Assembly (NCBI RefSeq): GCF_023264675.1
Contig: NZ_JAHFVG010000001.1
Coordinates: 62,001-126,000 of the forward strand
Source of the DNA: Rhodococcus sp. (in: high G+C Gram-positive bacteria)
Lineage (GTDB): Bacteria > Actinomycetota > Actinomycetes > Mycobacteriales > Mycobacteriaceae
DNA length: 64,000 nucleotides
Direction of reading: 5' to 3'
A program made the translations under genes and the position numbers. The notes beneath the pieces were generated by a model that saw only the letters and a program-made list of their open reading frames with translations, had not been told where the DNA came from and made no database searches. Positions 35,913 through 44,036 of the stretch are shown piece by piece. Numbering within the stretch: position 1 is the first letter of the stretch; every line of letters starts with the position of its first letter.

Positions 35913-36563
35913 TCAGGCCGAGAAGCCGGTCTCAGCGCCGAGGGCCTTCCAGCCCGGACCGCCGAAGAACGTCTTGATGGCGTAGCCCTCGTCCTCGTCG
36001 ACCTTCGCGCGACCGGTGATCGCGTACTCGATGGCCGATTCCTGGTTCCAGGACTGCTCGGCAACCTCGGTCACGGTGAACCGAGGAGCGACCTTGATGA
36101 TGTAGATCGCGTTCGCGCCGCTGCCGTCGACCGAGAGGAAGATGGCGCGGTGGTAGATGATCGAGGGATCGGTCGGGTCGGCGAAGCTGACCTCACCGGT
36201 CGTCGCGTCGGGAGTGACCGCCGACAGGTCGACGTTGTGGTACAGCTCCAGGTTCAGCTTGTGGGTTTCCTGGCCGGTCCACGAGATCGTGGTGTTACGG
36301 CTGATGATGTCCGTACGTGCGGACTCCAGCAGGCCCCAGCTCTCCACGTCCGAAACCTCGGTCTCGGGGGTGAAGGTCGGGCTGTTCTCCCGCGAGATGT
36401 GGCCGACCGACTTGTACGCAGTGAGCGCAGCAAGTTCAGCGGTGGTACCCGTGGTGAACGTCTGAGGCACGTCGGCGCTCAGAGGGGCGAGCAGGACCGC
36501 GCCAGCCAGTGGCTTGCGGATGAGGGACTGCTTCAGGTCGCGGATTTCGGCAAAAGATGCCAT
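35913..36563 (-). CDS. Major tail (tube) protein
   Basis: 216 aa from the ATG with GAAGGAGAA upstream. The order (connectors, this gene, chaperones, tape measure) and beta-rich composition (TDIISRNTTISWTGQETHKLNLELYHN) fit the tail-tube family. A strong terminator follows, as expected for an abundant structural protein. Confidence 0.8.
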   Translation of the reverse strand: MASFAEIRDLKQSLIRKPLAGAVLLAPLSADVPQTFTTGTTAELAALTAYKSVGHISRENSPTFTPETEVSDVESWGLLESARTDIISRNTTISWTGQETHKLNLELYHNVDLSAVTPDATTGEVSFADPTDPSIIYHRAIFLSVDGSGANAIYIIKVAPRFTVTEVAEQSWNQESAIEYAITGRAKVDEDEGYAIKTFFGGPGWKALGAETGFSA

Positions 36564-36629
36564 AGCGATTCTCCTTCGTGTGGGGAACACCCGCGCACCT
36601 CGAAGGAGAGCGGGAAGTTTGGGGGGATG

Positions 36630-37085
36630 TCAGGCCGCTTGGTTGGCTGTGACATAGGCTGCGGCGCTTCTGATTACGGACGGGTTGTCCTTCAAAAGAC
36701 CGATTGCCGTGTTGCATGGTGAGCAAAGAAGGCCGCGCACCTGGAGGCCGACGTGGCAGTGATCGACCACGAGCGGCTGACCCTCGGGGGAGGGGAGATT
36801 ACAAATCGCGCACTTTCCGTCCTGCGCCTCGAAGAGGAGGGCGTACTGCGCGACATCGATCCCGTATCGGCGCTGGAGTTCGTATCCGACCGCGCATGCT
36901 CTGCAGCGGGTGTCGACACCAGTTCGTCGGGACTTGTTCTTGTGGAACTCGTTGCGGTCCTTGACCGTGGAGCAGATCGAGCAATAGGCCGAGGTGGATT
37001 CACACGATGGGCAGAGGAGGTATCCGTCGCCCTTCTTCCATGGCCACCCTTGCTTGCATTGATGGCAGGCGCGGGAGTTATTCAC
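36630..37085 (-). CDS. Endonuclease VII-type HNH nuclease
   Basis: 151 aa from a GTG overlapping the preceding stop. Cys pairs HQCKQGW...LCPSC and CSICS at the N-terminus. The C-terminal recombination endonuclease VII block reads RYGIDVAQYALLFEAQDG, CAICN, VVDHCHVGLQVRGLLCSPCNTAIG. It is inserted between the tail terminator and the tail-tube gene, so it looks like a mobile endonuclease or a resolvase in an unusual place. Confidence 0.85.
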   Translation of the reverse strand: MNNSRACHQCKQGWPWKKGDGYLLCPSCESTSAYCSICSTVKDRNEFHKNKSRRTGVDTRCRACAVGYELQRRYGIDVAQYALLFEAQDGKCAICNLPSPEGQPLVVDHCHVGLQVRGLLCSPCNTAIGLLKDNPSVIRSAAAYVTANQAA

Positions 37086-37461
37086 GCATCTGCCGGAAGG
37101 AGAGCGTGTAGTTGCTGTCCACAAACCGGTTCTCGGGGTTGATGTCCGGTACCTGGTTGTTGGCCTGAACTTCTCGCGTGTAGTCGATGAGGATTCCGTC
37201 GACCTCGGTGCAGCCGGCGTTCATGATCCGATCGCGGACCTGGCCAGAGATTCGCCAGGCTTCCGGCCGGCTCTTGGCGATGACCAGGACGGCACAGAGG
37301 GCGTCGTCGGTGATTCCGTCGCTGGAGCCGCCGCCGATGCGGTTGCAGACGATGATCGGCAAGGCTGCTTCGAACTGCTCGTCTTCCGGCAGTGCAGTGC
37401 AGGTGTAGCCGATGTCGTCGAGCAGGCTCAGGAGGACCATCTCGGCGTCTGGGAATGCCAT
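37078..37461 (-). CDS. Tail terminator/completion protein
   Basis: 127 aa, by position the last connector before the tail tube. The sequence (PDAEMVLLSLLDDIGY..., ending NRFVDSNYTLSFRQ) fits gpU-like tail terminators whose C-terminal strand ends in an aromatic/hydrophobic motif. Identity rests mainly on synteny. Confidence 0.6.
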   Translation of the reverse strand: MAFPDAEMVLLSLLDDIGYTCTALPEDEQFEAALPIIVCNRIGGGSSDGITDDALCAVLVIAKSRPEAWRISGQVRDRIMNAGCTEVDGILIDYTREVQANNQVPDINPENRFVDSNYTLSFRQMRE

Positions 37462-37997
37462 CAGAACTTCGCCTTCTTGTTTGCCGATCCTTCGAGGATC
37501 TGAATCACGCCGAGCCCCTGTCGCGCGCGACCATTGAGGACGTGCTGGGCTCGATCTCGGACCGTGGCGACCGGTCGGTGACCGTCATCCACGTAGTTCT
37601 GCTTGTGCCAGTTCGGGCCTCGGTAGCGGACGCCGGACGAGTCGTGATCGACGCGGCCGAACTCCTCTTTGAGCGAGTGCTGGGCGTAGTTCTCCATCGC
37701 GACGATCCAGCGATCAGGCTTGGTCTCTCGCGGCCCTGGGCCGAGCTGGACGCCGCCCTTGTATGCCTTCAGGCGGGTGCTGTCGGCGTTCGGACGGTGC
37801 CTGCGGTTCTGCCGGCGACTGGAGACCTGCGCGCGGCGAGCTTGGCCGGCGAAGATCTCCTGGCCGAGCTGCCCGTAGCTCATCATCAGCGCGCGCATGT
37901 CCTGGCTGACGAGAATCCGGGCGATGGCGGGGTTCTTCGGGTATCGACTGGTGCCGACGTTGTAGTACTCGAAGTCCCCTGGTCCGACGTAAGGCAT
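37461..37997 (-). CDS. Head-tail connector, HK97 gp10-like
   Basis: 178 aa, basic, in the fourth-connector position between head stopper and tail terminator. Contains IVAMENYAQHSLKEEFGR. Shares its ATG with the adjacent stop base. Assigned by gene order. Confidence 0.55.
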   Translation of the reverse strand: MPYVGPGDFEYYNVGTSRYPKNPAIARILVSQDMRALMMSYGQLGQEIFAGQARRAQVSSRRQNRRHRPNADSTRLKAYKGGVQLGPGPRETKPDRWIVAMENYAQHSLKEEFGRVDHDSSGVRYRGPNWHKQNYVDDGHRPVATVRDRAQHVLNGRARQGLGVIQILEGSANKKAKF

Positions 37998-38350
37998 TAG
38001 CCCTCGATTCGAGTCAGCTTCACGACGGTGGTGTTCGTCCAGCCGCCCGTGAGGGGGTTCTGCTTGCGCGGTATCGGCCGGCCGTTGACCTTGTAGGTCA
38101 GGCCATCCGGGAGTTCGACGTGATCGGATGCGAGGATGTCCGAGCCGTAGGGCACGTACAGGATCACGTCCGAGACGATGAGTTGACGGTTGTCGACTTC
38201 GGTGGCACCGGGCTTCAGCTCTTCGCTTGCTTCCCAGTCGATTCCGACCTGATGGACATCGTGGTGGAAGTCCTTCTCGGTCTTGTCGCCGAACTTGTCG
38301 CGCTTGCCGGCCGAGCGGAGGATCGAAACAGTGTCGCCGTAGAGGAACAT
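37997..38350 (-). CDS. Head closure (stopper) protein
   Basis: 117 aa. Begins FLYGDTVSILRSAGKRDKFGDK and has SDVILYVPYGSDILASDHVELPDGLTYKV, the typical small beta-barrel stopper pattern of actinophages. Shares single-base junctions with both neighbours. Confidence 0.7.
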   Translation of the reverse strand: MFLYGDTVSILRSAGKRDKFGDKTEKDFHHDVHQVGIDWEASEELKPGATEVDNRQLIVSDVILYVPYGSDILASDHVELPDGLTYKVNGRPIPRKQNPLTGGWTNTTVVKLTRIEG

Positions 38351-38736
38351 CAGATTTCTCCCCAGCTCGGAGGTGCGATTCCGATGACTCCCGCGCGACG
38401 ACGTTGCGTCTGCTTGAATGCGCCGAGTTCTTCGTTGGTGAAGAAGAGCTGGCCAGAGGCGGTCATGTCGGAGCGTGTGCCAGAGAAGGGGCCGTGAGCC
38501 TCGGTGCGGAAGCCTCCGGTGTTGCGGAGGACTCGCAGGACTGCTTCGGCGATCACTCGCTTGGCGTTCTTGAGGTCGAGGGCAGATGCCAGCTCGACGT
38601 TCGAAAGTCGTGGGATGCGAGTCAGCAGAAGTGATTCCGCATCGTCGATCTTTATTGCTACCCAGACGAGCTGCTCGGTCGAAAGTTGCCCTTCGAACCG
38701 GTCAGCTACGTCGGTAGGTGTTGCGTAGAGCGCCAC
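38350..38736 (-). CDS. Head-to-tail adaptor
   Basis: 128 aa, helical. TPTDVADRFEGQLSTEQ and ESLLLTRIPRL fit the gp15/gp6-like adaptor family whose N-terminal helices bind the portal. First of four tightly packed connector genes. Confidence 0.7.
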   Translation of the reverse strand: MALYATPTDVADRFEGQLSTEQLVWVAIKIDDAESLLLTRIPRLSNVELASALDLKNAKRVIAEAVLRVLRNTGGFRTEAHGPFSGTRSDMTASGQLFFTNEELGAFKQTQRRRAGVIGIAPPSWGEI

Positions 38737-39015
38737 TTACTCGGCCTCAGCCTCGGTGGTCTTAGCCTTGGTGGTGCGGGGCGCTCGCTTGCGAGGTGCG
38801 GTAGGTGCCTTTTCGACAACCGCTTCCTCGATAGGTTGCACGACGGGCTCGGTGACGGGTTCAGCTTCCGCTGGTACGTCTTCCAGATCCTCGTCGATGA
38901 TTCGGGGGTTCTTGATCTTCGCAAGTGCCCACTCGGGAACGTCGTCGCCCACCACGAATGAGATCGTGTAACCCTTCGGGTCGGGGATGCTGACGTTTTT
39001 GACGAACTTGGCCAT
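38737..39015 (-). CDS. Hypothetical head-region protein, 92 aa
   Basis: First 40 residues look folded (VKNVSIPDPKGYTISFVVGDDVPEWALAKI); the rest is acidic, then Lys/Arg/Thr-rich and disordered. Its ATG directly follows an ACAACTGAAA motif, and an ATGATGCGTGAA motif lies 77 nt upstream, so it may start a separate transcript. Confidence 0.7.
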   Translation of the reverse strand: MAKFVKNVSIPDPKGYTISFVVGDDVPEWALAKIKNPRIIDEDLEDVPAEAEPVTEPVVQPIEEAVVEKAPTAPRKRAPRTTKAKTTEAEAE

Positions 39016-39025
39016 TTTCAGTTGT
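39016..39025 (-). promoter_or_regulatory. ACAACT-type leader motif abutting the start codon
   Basis: ACAACTGAAA directly before the ATG at 39015, preceded by GAGAG; the same abutting layout as at 35514. Confidence 0.45.
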
Positions 39026-39091
39026 CTCTCAGAAGTTTCGGGAGATGGGCCACCTGGGGTGGCACACGATGCGCTACTTGATAGGTACTAT

Positions 39092-39108
39092 CTTTCACGC
39101 ATCATGTG
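39092..39108 (-). promoter_or_regulatory. ATGATGCRTGAA motif, copy 3
   Basis: Minus strand CACATGATGCGTGAAAG, followed by the palindrome GATAGTACCTATC. Lies in the only sizeable gap between the capsid and connector genes. Confidence 0.45.
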
Positions 39109-39129
39109 CCATTCGCCAGATGTTTAGTC

Positions 39130-40173
39130 TCAGAAGACCTCTGCGACCATCAGCTGCTTCGGGTTCTCCAGGTTCGGGAGAAGCAGGGAGTCCACGAGGG
39201 TGCTCTCCTTGTAGGGAGGTCCACTCTTGATGACCACGCCGACCAGGCCGGGAGCGTCAGCGAAGCTGAGGTCCGTCTGGGCTGCCGAGAGCAGCTCCAT
39301 AGCCGTTGCGGTGACGCCCCAGGAGACGTTTCCGAGGGTGCCGGCGTTCGGGGGAACGAAGATCACCTTGTTCTCGGGGATGACGCGCTTCTGGATGTTC
39401 TCCGGGTCCGGGAGGACCGTGTCGTAGATGCCGGCGATCGGAGGCAGACCGTAGTCCGAGAGGACCTGGTCGACCGAGCTGCGGCCCACGATGGAGGGAG
39501 CGCCCTGAAGCGATGCCAGGAGGCTGCGGAACTCCGCGTTGCGCTGCAGGAAGCCGAGGATACGGCGGTTGATAATCATGCCACCGGGTGCGAAGCCGTT
39601 GAGCGAGGTGTAGTACTCCACCCATGCAGTGAGGTCCTGAACAACCTCGGCGTCGTTGACGCTCGACCAAGGAGTGACGACATCCTTGAAGTTGTCGGCG
39701 GGGACCTCGAAGTCAGCCTTGAGGAACAGGCCGTTCTCGTCCTGGAGGACGATCTTGCCAGTGGACAGAAGCTCTCCACGGGCAGTCTCGACGCGGTTGC
39801 GGATTGCGTTGACGGCCAGAGTCAGGTCGTCATAGATTGCCTCGGTGATCGCAGCGGTGCTGCCGCCACCCTGGCGAACCTTTTCGAGCTGCAGGCGTTC
39901 GAGTTCGCCCTTGCCACCCTGGATGGACATGGGGAGCAGGTCCACCTCGCGGGTCGAGAACGAATCTCGTTCCAGCTGCGGGATGTTACCGTCGAACGCG
40001 CGGAACTGGGCCGACCGATTGACTCGGGTACCCTCCGCGAGCTTGATTGTGGTCGAGGTGACCGACTTGTCCGGGAGGAAGGACGCGAGCTGGTGCTCGG
40101 AAGGGGTCGGCACGGTGCGAACGAAGACGGTCGCCGCTGTAGGCCCGACCGGGCCGTCGAATACGATACTCAT
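39130..40173 (-). CDS. Major capsid protein
   Basis: 347 aa. Synteny (scaffold, decoration, capsid, connectors), length and blocks such as REVDLLPMSIQGGKGELERLQ (E-loop-like) and FAPGGMIINRRILGFLQRN fit the lambda gpE-like branch of the HK97 fold. AGGAGC precedes the ATG with an ACAACTTCAT motif upstream. Confidence 0.85.
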   Translation of the reverse strand: MSIVFDGPVGPTAATVFVRTVPTPSEHQLASFLPDKSVTSTTIKLAEGTRVNRSAQFRAFDGNIPQLERDSFSTREVDLLPMSIQGGKGELERLQLEKVRQGGGSTAAITEAIYDDLTLAVNAIRNRVETARGELLSTGKIVLQDENGLFLKADFEVPADNFKDVVTPWSSVNDAEVVQDLTAWVEYYTSLNGFAPGGMIINRRILGFLQRNAEFRSLLASLQGAPSIVGRSSVDQVLSDYGLPPIAGIYDTVLPDPENIQKRVIPENKVIFVPPNAGTLGNVSWGVTATAMELLSAAQTDLSFADAPGLVGVVIKSGPPYKESTLVDSLLLPNLENPKQLMVAEVF

Positions 40174-40187
40174 ATGAAGCTCCTGGT

Positions 40188-40197
40188 ATGAAGTTGT
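40188..40197 (-). promoter_or_regulatory. ACAACT-type leader motif
   Basis: ACAACTTCAT, 15 nt upstream of the major capsid ATG. Confidence 0.5.
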
Positions 40198-40220
40198 GTG
40201 TGGCAGTTACAGATTCAAGC

Positions 40221-40619
40221 TCAGAAGAACTTGAACCACGCTGCCAGTTCGGTCTTGGCTGCGGTGTCGAGTCCATGTCCGGTGGGGAGCTTGGACTCCT
40301 TGATCGCGCCGGGGCCGAACCACAGAGCCGCAGCTTCCTGGTCGCCGGTCGGTGCGAAGGCATTCCAGAGGAATCCCGCTGCGGTCTCACGGCCATCGGT
40401 GGCAGTGTTGTCGTACGGACCGTAGAGGCCGGTGGCGGTGATCTTGCCCAGGACGATGCCTGTGTGGAAGAAGCCGTCTACCAGGTGCTTGGTCTTGTCG
40501 AACTTGGTCACGTCCAGGGTGACCGACGCGCGGCCCCGCTGTTCGCTGATGTCGGCGTAGACGAAGGTACGTGCGTCTGCACCGAAAGTGCCTGTCTTAC
40601 GAACTGCGATGTTGCTCAT
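40221..40619 (-). CDS. Head decoration protein
   Basis: 132 aa between scaffold and capsid genes, as lambda gpD-like proteins are. Contains FHTGIVLGKITATGLYGPYDN and AAGFLWNAFAP, typical of decoration trimers. GGAAT site before the ATG. Confidence 0.7.
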   Translation of the reverse strand: MSNIAVRKTGTFGADARTFVYADISEQRGRASVTLDVTKFDKTKHLVDGFFHTGIVLGKITATGLYGPYDNTATDGRETAAGFLWNAFAPTGDQEAAALWFGPGAIKESKLPTGHGLDTAAKTELAAWFKFF

Positions 40620-40661
40620 GGGGATTCCTATCCGGGGGGATTTGGGGAGACGGGTCAGGGG

Positions 40662-41357
40662 TTATTCGATGAACCCGCGCTTGCGAGCCGCCTCCAGCCC
40701 CGCGTCCCTCTGCGAAGACTTTCGGCTGCCAGCAGGACCTTGTGCCTGCTGCCCGAAGTTGTGATGTGTCGCGCCACCCGCAGGCGGCTTGATCTCACCG
40801 GGATCGCCGAAGATCATGCTCAGTTCCTCGACGACCTTGGAGCCGTCGATCTGGCCGTCTACGACGAAAGCGCCGATGTTTGCGGTGCGGACGAAAGCGT
40901 CCAGCTTTGGAGCGTCCTTGATGACCGTGCCGGCGAACGAGCGCAGCTGCGCCTCGTGCAGGATCGGCAGGACCTCGTTGCGAGCTTCTTCCTTGGCCCT
41001 GGCGACTGCGTCGGCGATGGCCTGCTCACTGGCGACCTGCTCGGCGGACTTGCCGGCAGCTTCCAGCTCGGCGATCCGCTGGTTGGCGGCGTCGAGCTCT
41101 TCCTGCTTCGGAGCCTGGTTCGCGCGAGTCTCGTGCTTGCGCGCGTGGAACTTCCAGTAGTTCGTCAGCTGGTCGGCCGTCATGTCTGCGGTCGCGGTGT
41201 TCTCAGGGAAGCCGTGCTCGTTGAGCTTCGGGGCCTCTGCGCCAGTCTGGGTGGTTTCACCCCCGGTCGATGTCGCTGCTGCGGCGGCGGCTTCTGCTGC
41301 TGCCTGCGCGTTCTCGGTTCCGGCTTCGGTGGTCGTGCCTGGTACTGGTGCGGTCAT
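40662..41357 (-). CDS. Scaffolding protein
   Basis: 231 aa. Disordered Ala/Thr/Glu-rich N-terminus, central coiled coil (WKFHARKHETRANQAPKQEELDAANQRI shortened), then a helical part and a Gly/Gln-rich linker ending in a basic C-terminus (RKRGFIE). This is the standard actinophage scaffold layout. AGGGG site. Confidence 0.8.
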   Translation of the reverse strand: MTAPVPGTTTEAGTENAQAAAEAAAAAATSTGGETTQTGAEAPKLNEHGFPENTATADMTADQLTNYWKFHARKHETRANQAPKQEELDAANQRIAELEAAGKSAEQVASEQAIADAVARAKEEARNEVLPILHEAQLRSFAGTVIKDAPKLDAFVRTANIGAFVVDGQIDGSKVVEELSMIFGDPGEIKPPAGGATHHNFGQQAQGPAGSRKSSQRDAGLEAARKRGFIE

Positions 41358-41376
41358 CTGAGATCCCCTGTCGGGT

Positions 41377-41386
41377 ATGAAGTTGT
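41377..41386 (-). promoter_or_regulatory. ACAACT-type leader motif
   Basis: ACAACTTCAT, 20 nt upstream of the scaffold ATG. Confidence 0.5.
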
Positions 41387-41404
41387 CGTCATGTCCATGT
41401 CGGA

Positions 41405-42463
41405 CTACGCGGAAAGTGCAGCTCGGTACCGTTCAGCCATTTCGGCCGTGTACTTGTACGCTGCATCGGATTTGGAGCGGCCAGAGGCTTTGAACTGCTT
41501 GAGAGTTCGCTCCATGTACGGCAGGTTGCGCTCGGCGATGTCGCGCTGACGCGCTACTTCGTCCAGGTCAACCGGCTTTTCCTGCCAGAGTGCAGGGTTG
41601 GTGAATTGCTCGACCTTCTGGCCGCGCTTCTCGGGAACGAGGATGGCTCCAAGTTCTCCGTGAACGTCCTCGGCGAATCGGAGGCGTGACAGCTGCTTCG
41701 CGGCTGTACCCCCTGCGAGGTCGTAGAGCGTGTCGAGGTCTTCCCGGTTCAATTCGTTGCCGGGGTCGTTATCCTTTGATACCGGAAGGACTTCGCACTC
41801 ACAGTTGTCATGTAGCGGCTTGAGATTCTCTCTCGTGTACAGGCGGCTTGACGCTGCCAGGCATAGTCCGCAGACACCCGAGGTTGACGCCTCTGGGTGA
41901 ATGACTCGTCGCCAGCCGGTGAGGTTCGGCGATGTGCGGTCGGCCTCGTCCAGGATCTGGAACGTAGCCTCGCGCTCGGCTAAGGACACATTTGTCCCTA
42001 GAAACAGTTTCCCACGTTTTACGGCATGTTCAAGAGCTTTGGATTCGTCCATACCCTTGGCGACCTTCGCGCGGTACTCACGGGCCGGCCGGTTGAAGAC
42101 TTCCTCCATCGGGAGGCGGTCCTCTTTCTTGCCGAGCACCGTGACGTTCCTCGGCTTTACGAACTCCGACTCGATGGTGCCGAACTTGCGAACCTCATCC
42201 GGGACCTCGGGGACGTACTCCAGATCAATGCCGATCTCGGTCATGTACCGAAGCTGGGTCGCGGTGGTGAGTGAAACCATCTGCTGCTGAGAGCGAATGG
42301 ACAGCTCGGCAGCCTCCAGCGCGAACGTGTTGACCATGTTGCCGTCGTAGAAGTCCGTCGACCGCAGCATGGCCTCCAGGCGCGCACTAGCGGAAGTCAT
42401 GATCTTCTGCTTCCGCGTAGTGCGCCCTTCGAGAGCCCTTAGTAGGGTGTTGGTGACGACCAT
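41405..42463 (-). CDS. MuF-like minor capsid protein
   Basis: 352 aa directly after portal (shared junction base). A central Cys/His cluster GVCGLCLAASSRLY...HDNCECEVLPV is the usual signature of MuF/VG15-type capsid-morphogenesis proteins. Helical N-terminus. Likely attaches to the portal inside the head. Confidence 0.75.
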   Translation of the reverse strand: MVVTNTLLRALEGRTTRKQKIMTSASARLEAMLRSTDFYDGNMVNTFALEAAELSIRSQQQMVSLTTATQLRYMTEIGIDLEYVPEVPDEVRKFGTIESEFVKPRNVTVLGKKEDRLPMEEVFNRPAREYRAKVAKGMDESKALEHAVKRGKLFLGTNVSLAEREATFQILDEADRTSPNLTGWRRVIHPEASTSGVCGLCLAASSRLYTRENLKPLHDNCECEVLPVSKDNDPGNELNREDLDTLYDLAGGTAAKQLSRLRFAEDVHGELGAILVPEKRGQKVEQFTNPALWQEKPVDLDEVARQRDIAERNLPYMERTLKQFKASGRSKSDAAYKYTAEMAERYRAALSA

Positions 42464-44028
42464 CAGACAGCCGCGCTCGAATCAGCCGGCGCGGAGGTCG
42501 ATGCTGCGGCGGAAGGGGCTGCGGCCGGCGTGCTAGGCGTCGTTGCTGCCCCCGTGGAAGCACCTGTGGCTTGCCTTGCCGGCTGGACCCCACCTGCGCC
42601 TGCCTCGTCGAGAAGCATGGTCTCCTGGATCAGCTCAGCCTCATTCAGGGCTGCCGTCGTCGGGTCCATCTCCATGATCTCGATGAGCTGACGCTTGCGA
42701 GAGAGGATGCCCTTCGTCTTCGCCATCGCATCGGCCTTCATCGCCAGCGAGTTGCGATCGACCTTGCCCCAAGTGAGCTTGATGCCGACGCCGCGAGTGT
42801 CCTGACCGAAGAGCGCGAATGCGATCTTGTAGGCGAGCTTCCAGGCCGGGTCCTGACGGGCCTGCCGGTCGGTGATCTTGTCGACGAGCGCCTCGCGCAT
42901 CAGAGTCGCACCCTCGGCGGTCTGGTTGGCCGCGTCCGGGGTGATGATGTGCATCGGGGTACGTGTTGCCGCCGCGAACTCCTTCACGTCGTCGCGGATT
43001 GCGTTGAGCTGCGGAGTCAGGTCAGCCTGGTTCGACTCCCAGAAGTCGACACCCTCGGGAACGATCCACAGCGCACCGGGATCTGCCTGGAAGAGGTTGG
43101 AGATCTGGTCGTCCGAGACATTTCGGATCAACGAGTTCGTCTCGTCGACATCGGAGAAGTCCTCTCCCCCATCGAGATCGCCCTTGATCGCGCGCTGACG
43201 GAAAGACTGGTACCACATGATGACGATGCGCTGCAGAATGCCGTCCATGATGCGATCGAGCAGGTCGACGTTCGGTTCGAACTCGCCCAGGCCCATCTTG
43301 TTCGTGAACTTGACCATCGGGACGTTGCCGAGCAGCTCCAGTCCGGCCAGAGTCAGCGTTTCGCCCTGGGTCCACTCGTCGATATTGAAGGAGGTCGAAT
43401 ACTGCCCCGGCTCGCGGAGGAACTGGATCTGCTGGCCGTCAACGTAGAGCAGGGCCACTTCCTGGTCTGCCATTTCGTCCGTGTAGACCTTCACGCCGGC
43501 CAGGAGCCGAGTGGGGTTCAATGGGTCCGGCTGACCCACGCAGCGGCGCGGATCTTCGGCGATCATCATCGGAGGAGCGTCGGCACCTTCGAGCGGTGGG
43601 ACGATCGTTACGTACGCCTCGCCCATCGTGTACAGGTACGTCTGGAGATCGCGCTGCATGGAAGCGAACGCGGATTCCTCCTGGATCGCACGCGCAATGT
43701 CGTCGCCGTCGATGTCATTGTCCGCGTCCGTGGTAACACCGAGCAGGATCGAGCGGTCTGTCATCACATCGACAGCCATCGTCGCGAAGTTCACGCGAGC
43801 CTTGCGCATGACCTGCTCGAATGTCGGCTGGTACTTGTCGTTGATGTACGGCAGGGGCGCATTGCCGACGTAGTAGTCCCACAGGAGCTGCAGGCGCTCG
43901 CGGCGCGTGCCGGGGGTGTTTGTCGAGCTTGCGCGAGGCTCTGTCGCGATTTCTTGGTCGAACTTGCCCATCAGGTGTTCGAACCACTCCTCCGGGGGGA
44001 GTTGGTTTGCTTCGTTCTCTGTTGCCAT
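42463..44028 (-). CDS. Portal protein
   Basis: 521 aa, SPP1 gp6/HK97-like portal. Blocks: RERLQLLWDYYVGNAPLPY, NFATMAVDVMTDRSILLG, and the core TPMHIITPDAANQTAEGATLMREALVDKI, followed by a Pro/Ala/Ser-rich C-terminus. Between terL and the MuF-like gene. Confidence 0.9.
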   Translation of the reverse strand: MATENEANQLPPEEWFEHLMGKFDQEIATEPRASSTNTPGTRRERLQLLWDYYVGNAPLPYINDKYQPTFEQVMRKARVNFATMAVDVMTDRSILLGVTTDADNDIDGDDIARAIQEESAFASMQRDLQTYLYTMGEAYVTIVPPLEGADAPPMMIAEDPRRCVGQPDPLNPTRLLAGVKVYTDEMADQEVALLYVDGQQIQFLREPGQYSTSFNIDEWTQGETLTLAGLELLGNVPMVKFTNKMGLGEFEPNVDLLDRIMDGILQRIVIMWYQSFRQRAIKGDLDGGEDFSDVDETNSLIRNVSDDQISNLFQADPGALWIVPEGVDFWESNQADLTPQLNAIRDDVKEFAAATRTPMHIITPDAANQTAEGATLMREALVDKITDRQARQDPAWKLAYKIAFALFGQDTRGVGIKLTWGKVDRNSLAMKADAMAKTKGILSRKRQLIEIMEMDPTTAALNEAELIQETMLLDEAGAGGVQPARQATGASTGAATTPSTPAAAPSAAASTSAPADSSAAV

Positions 44029-44036
44029 CGAGTCGC

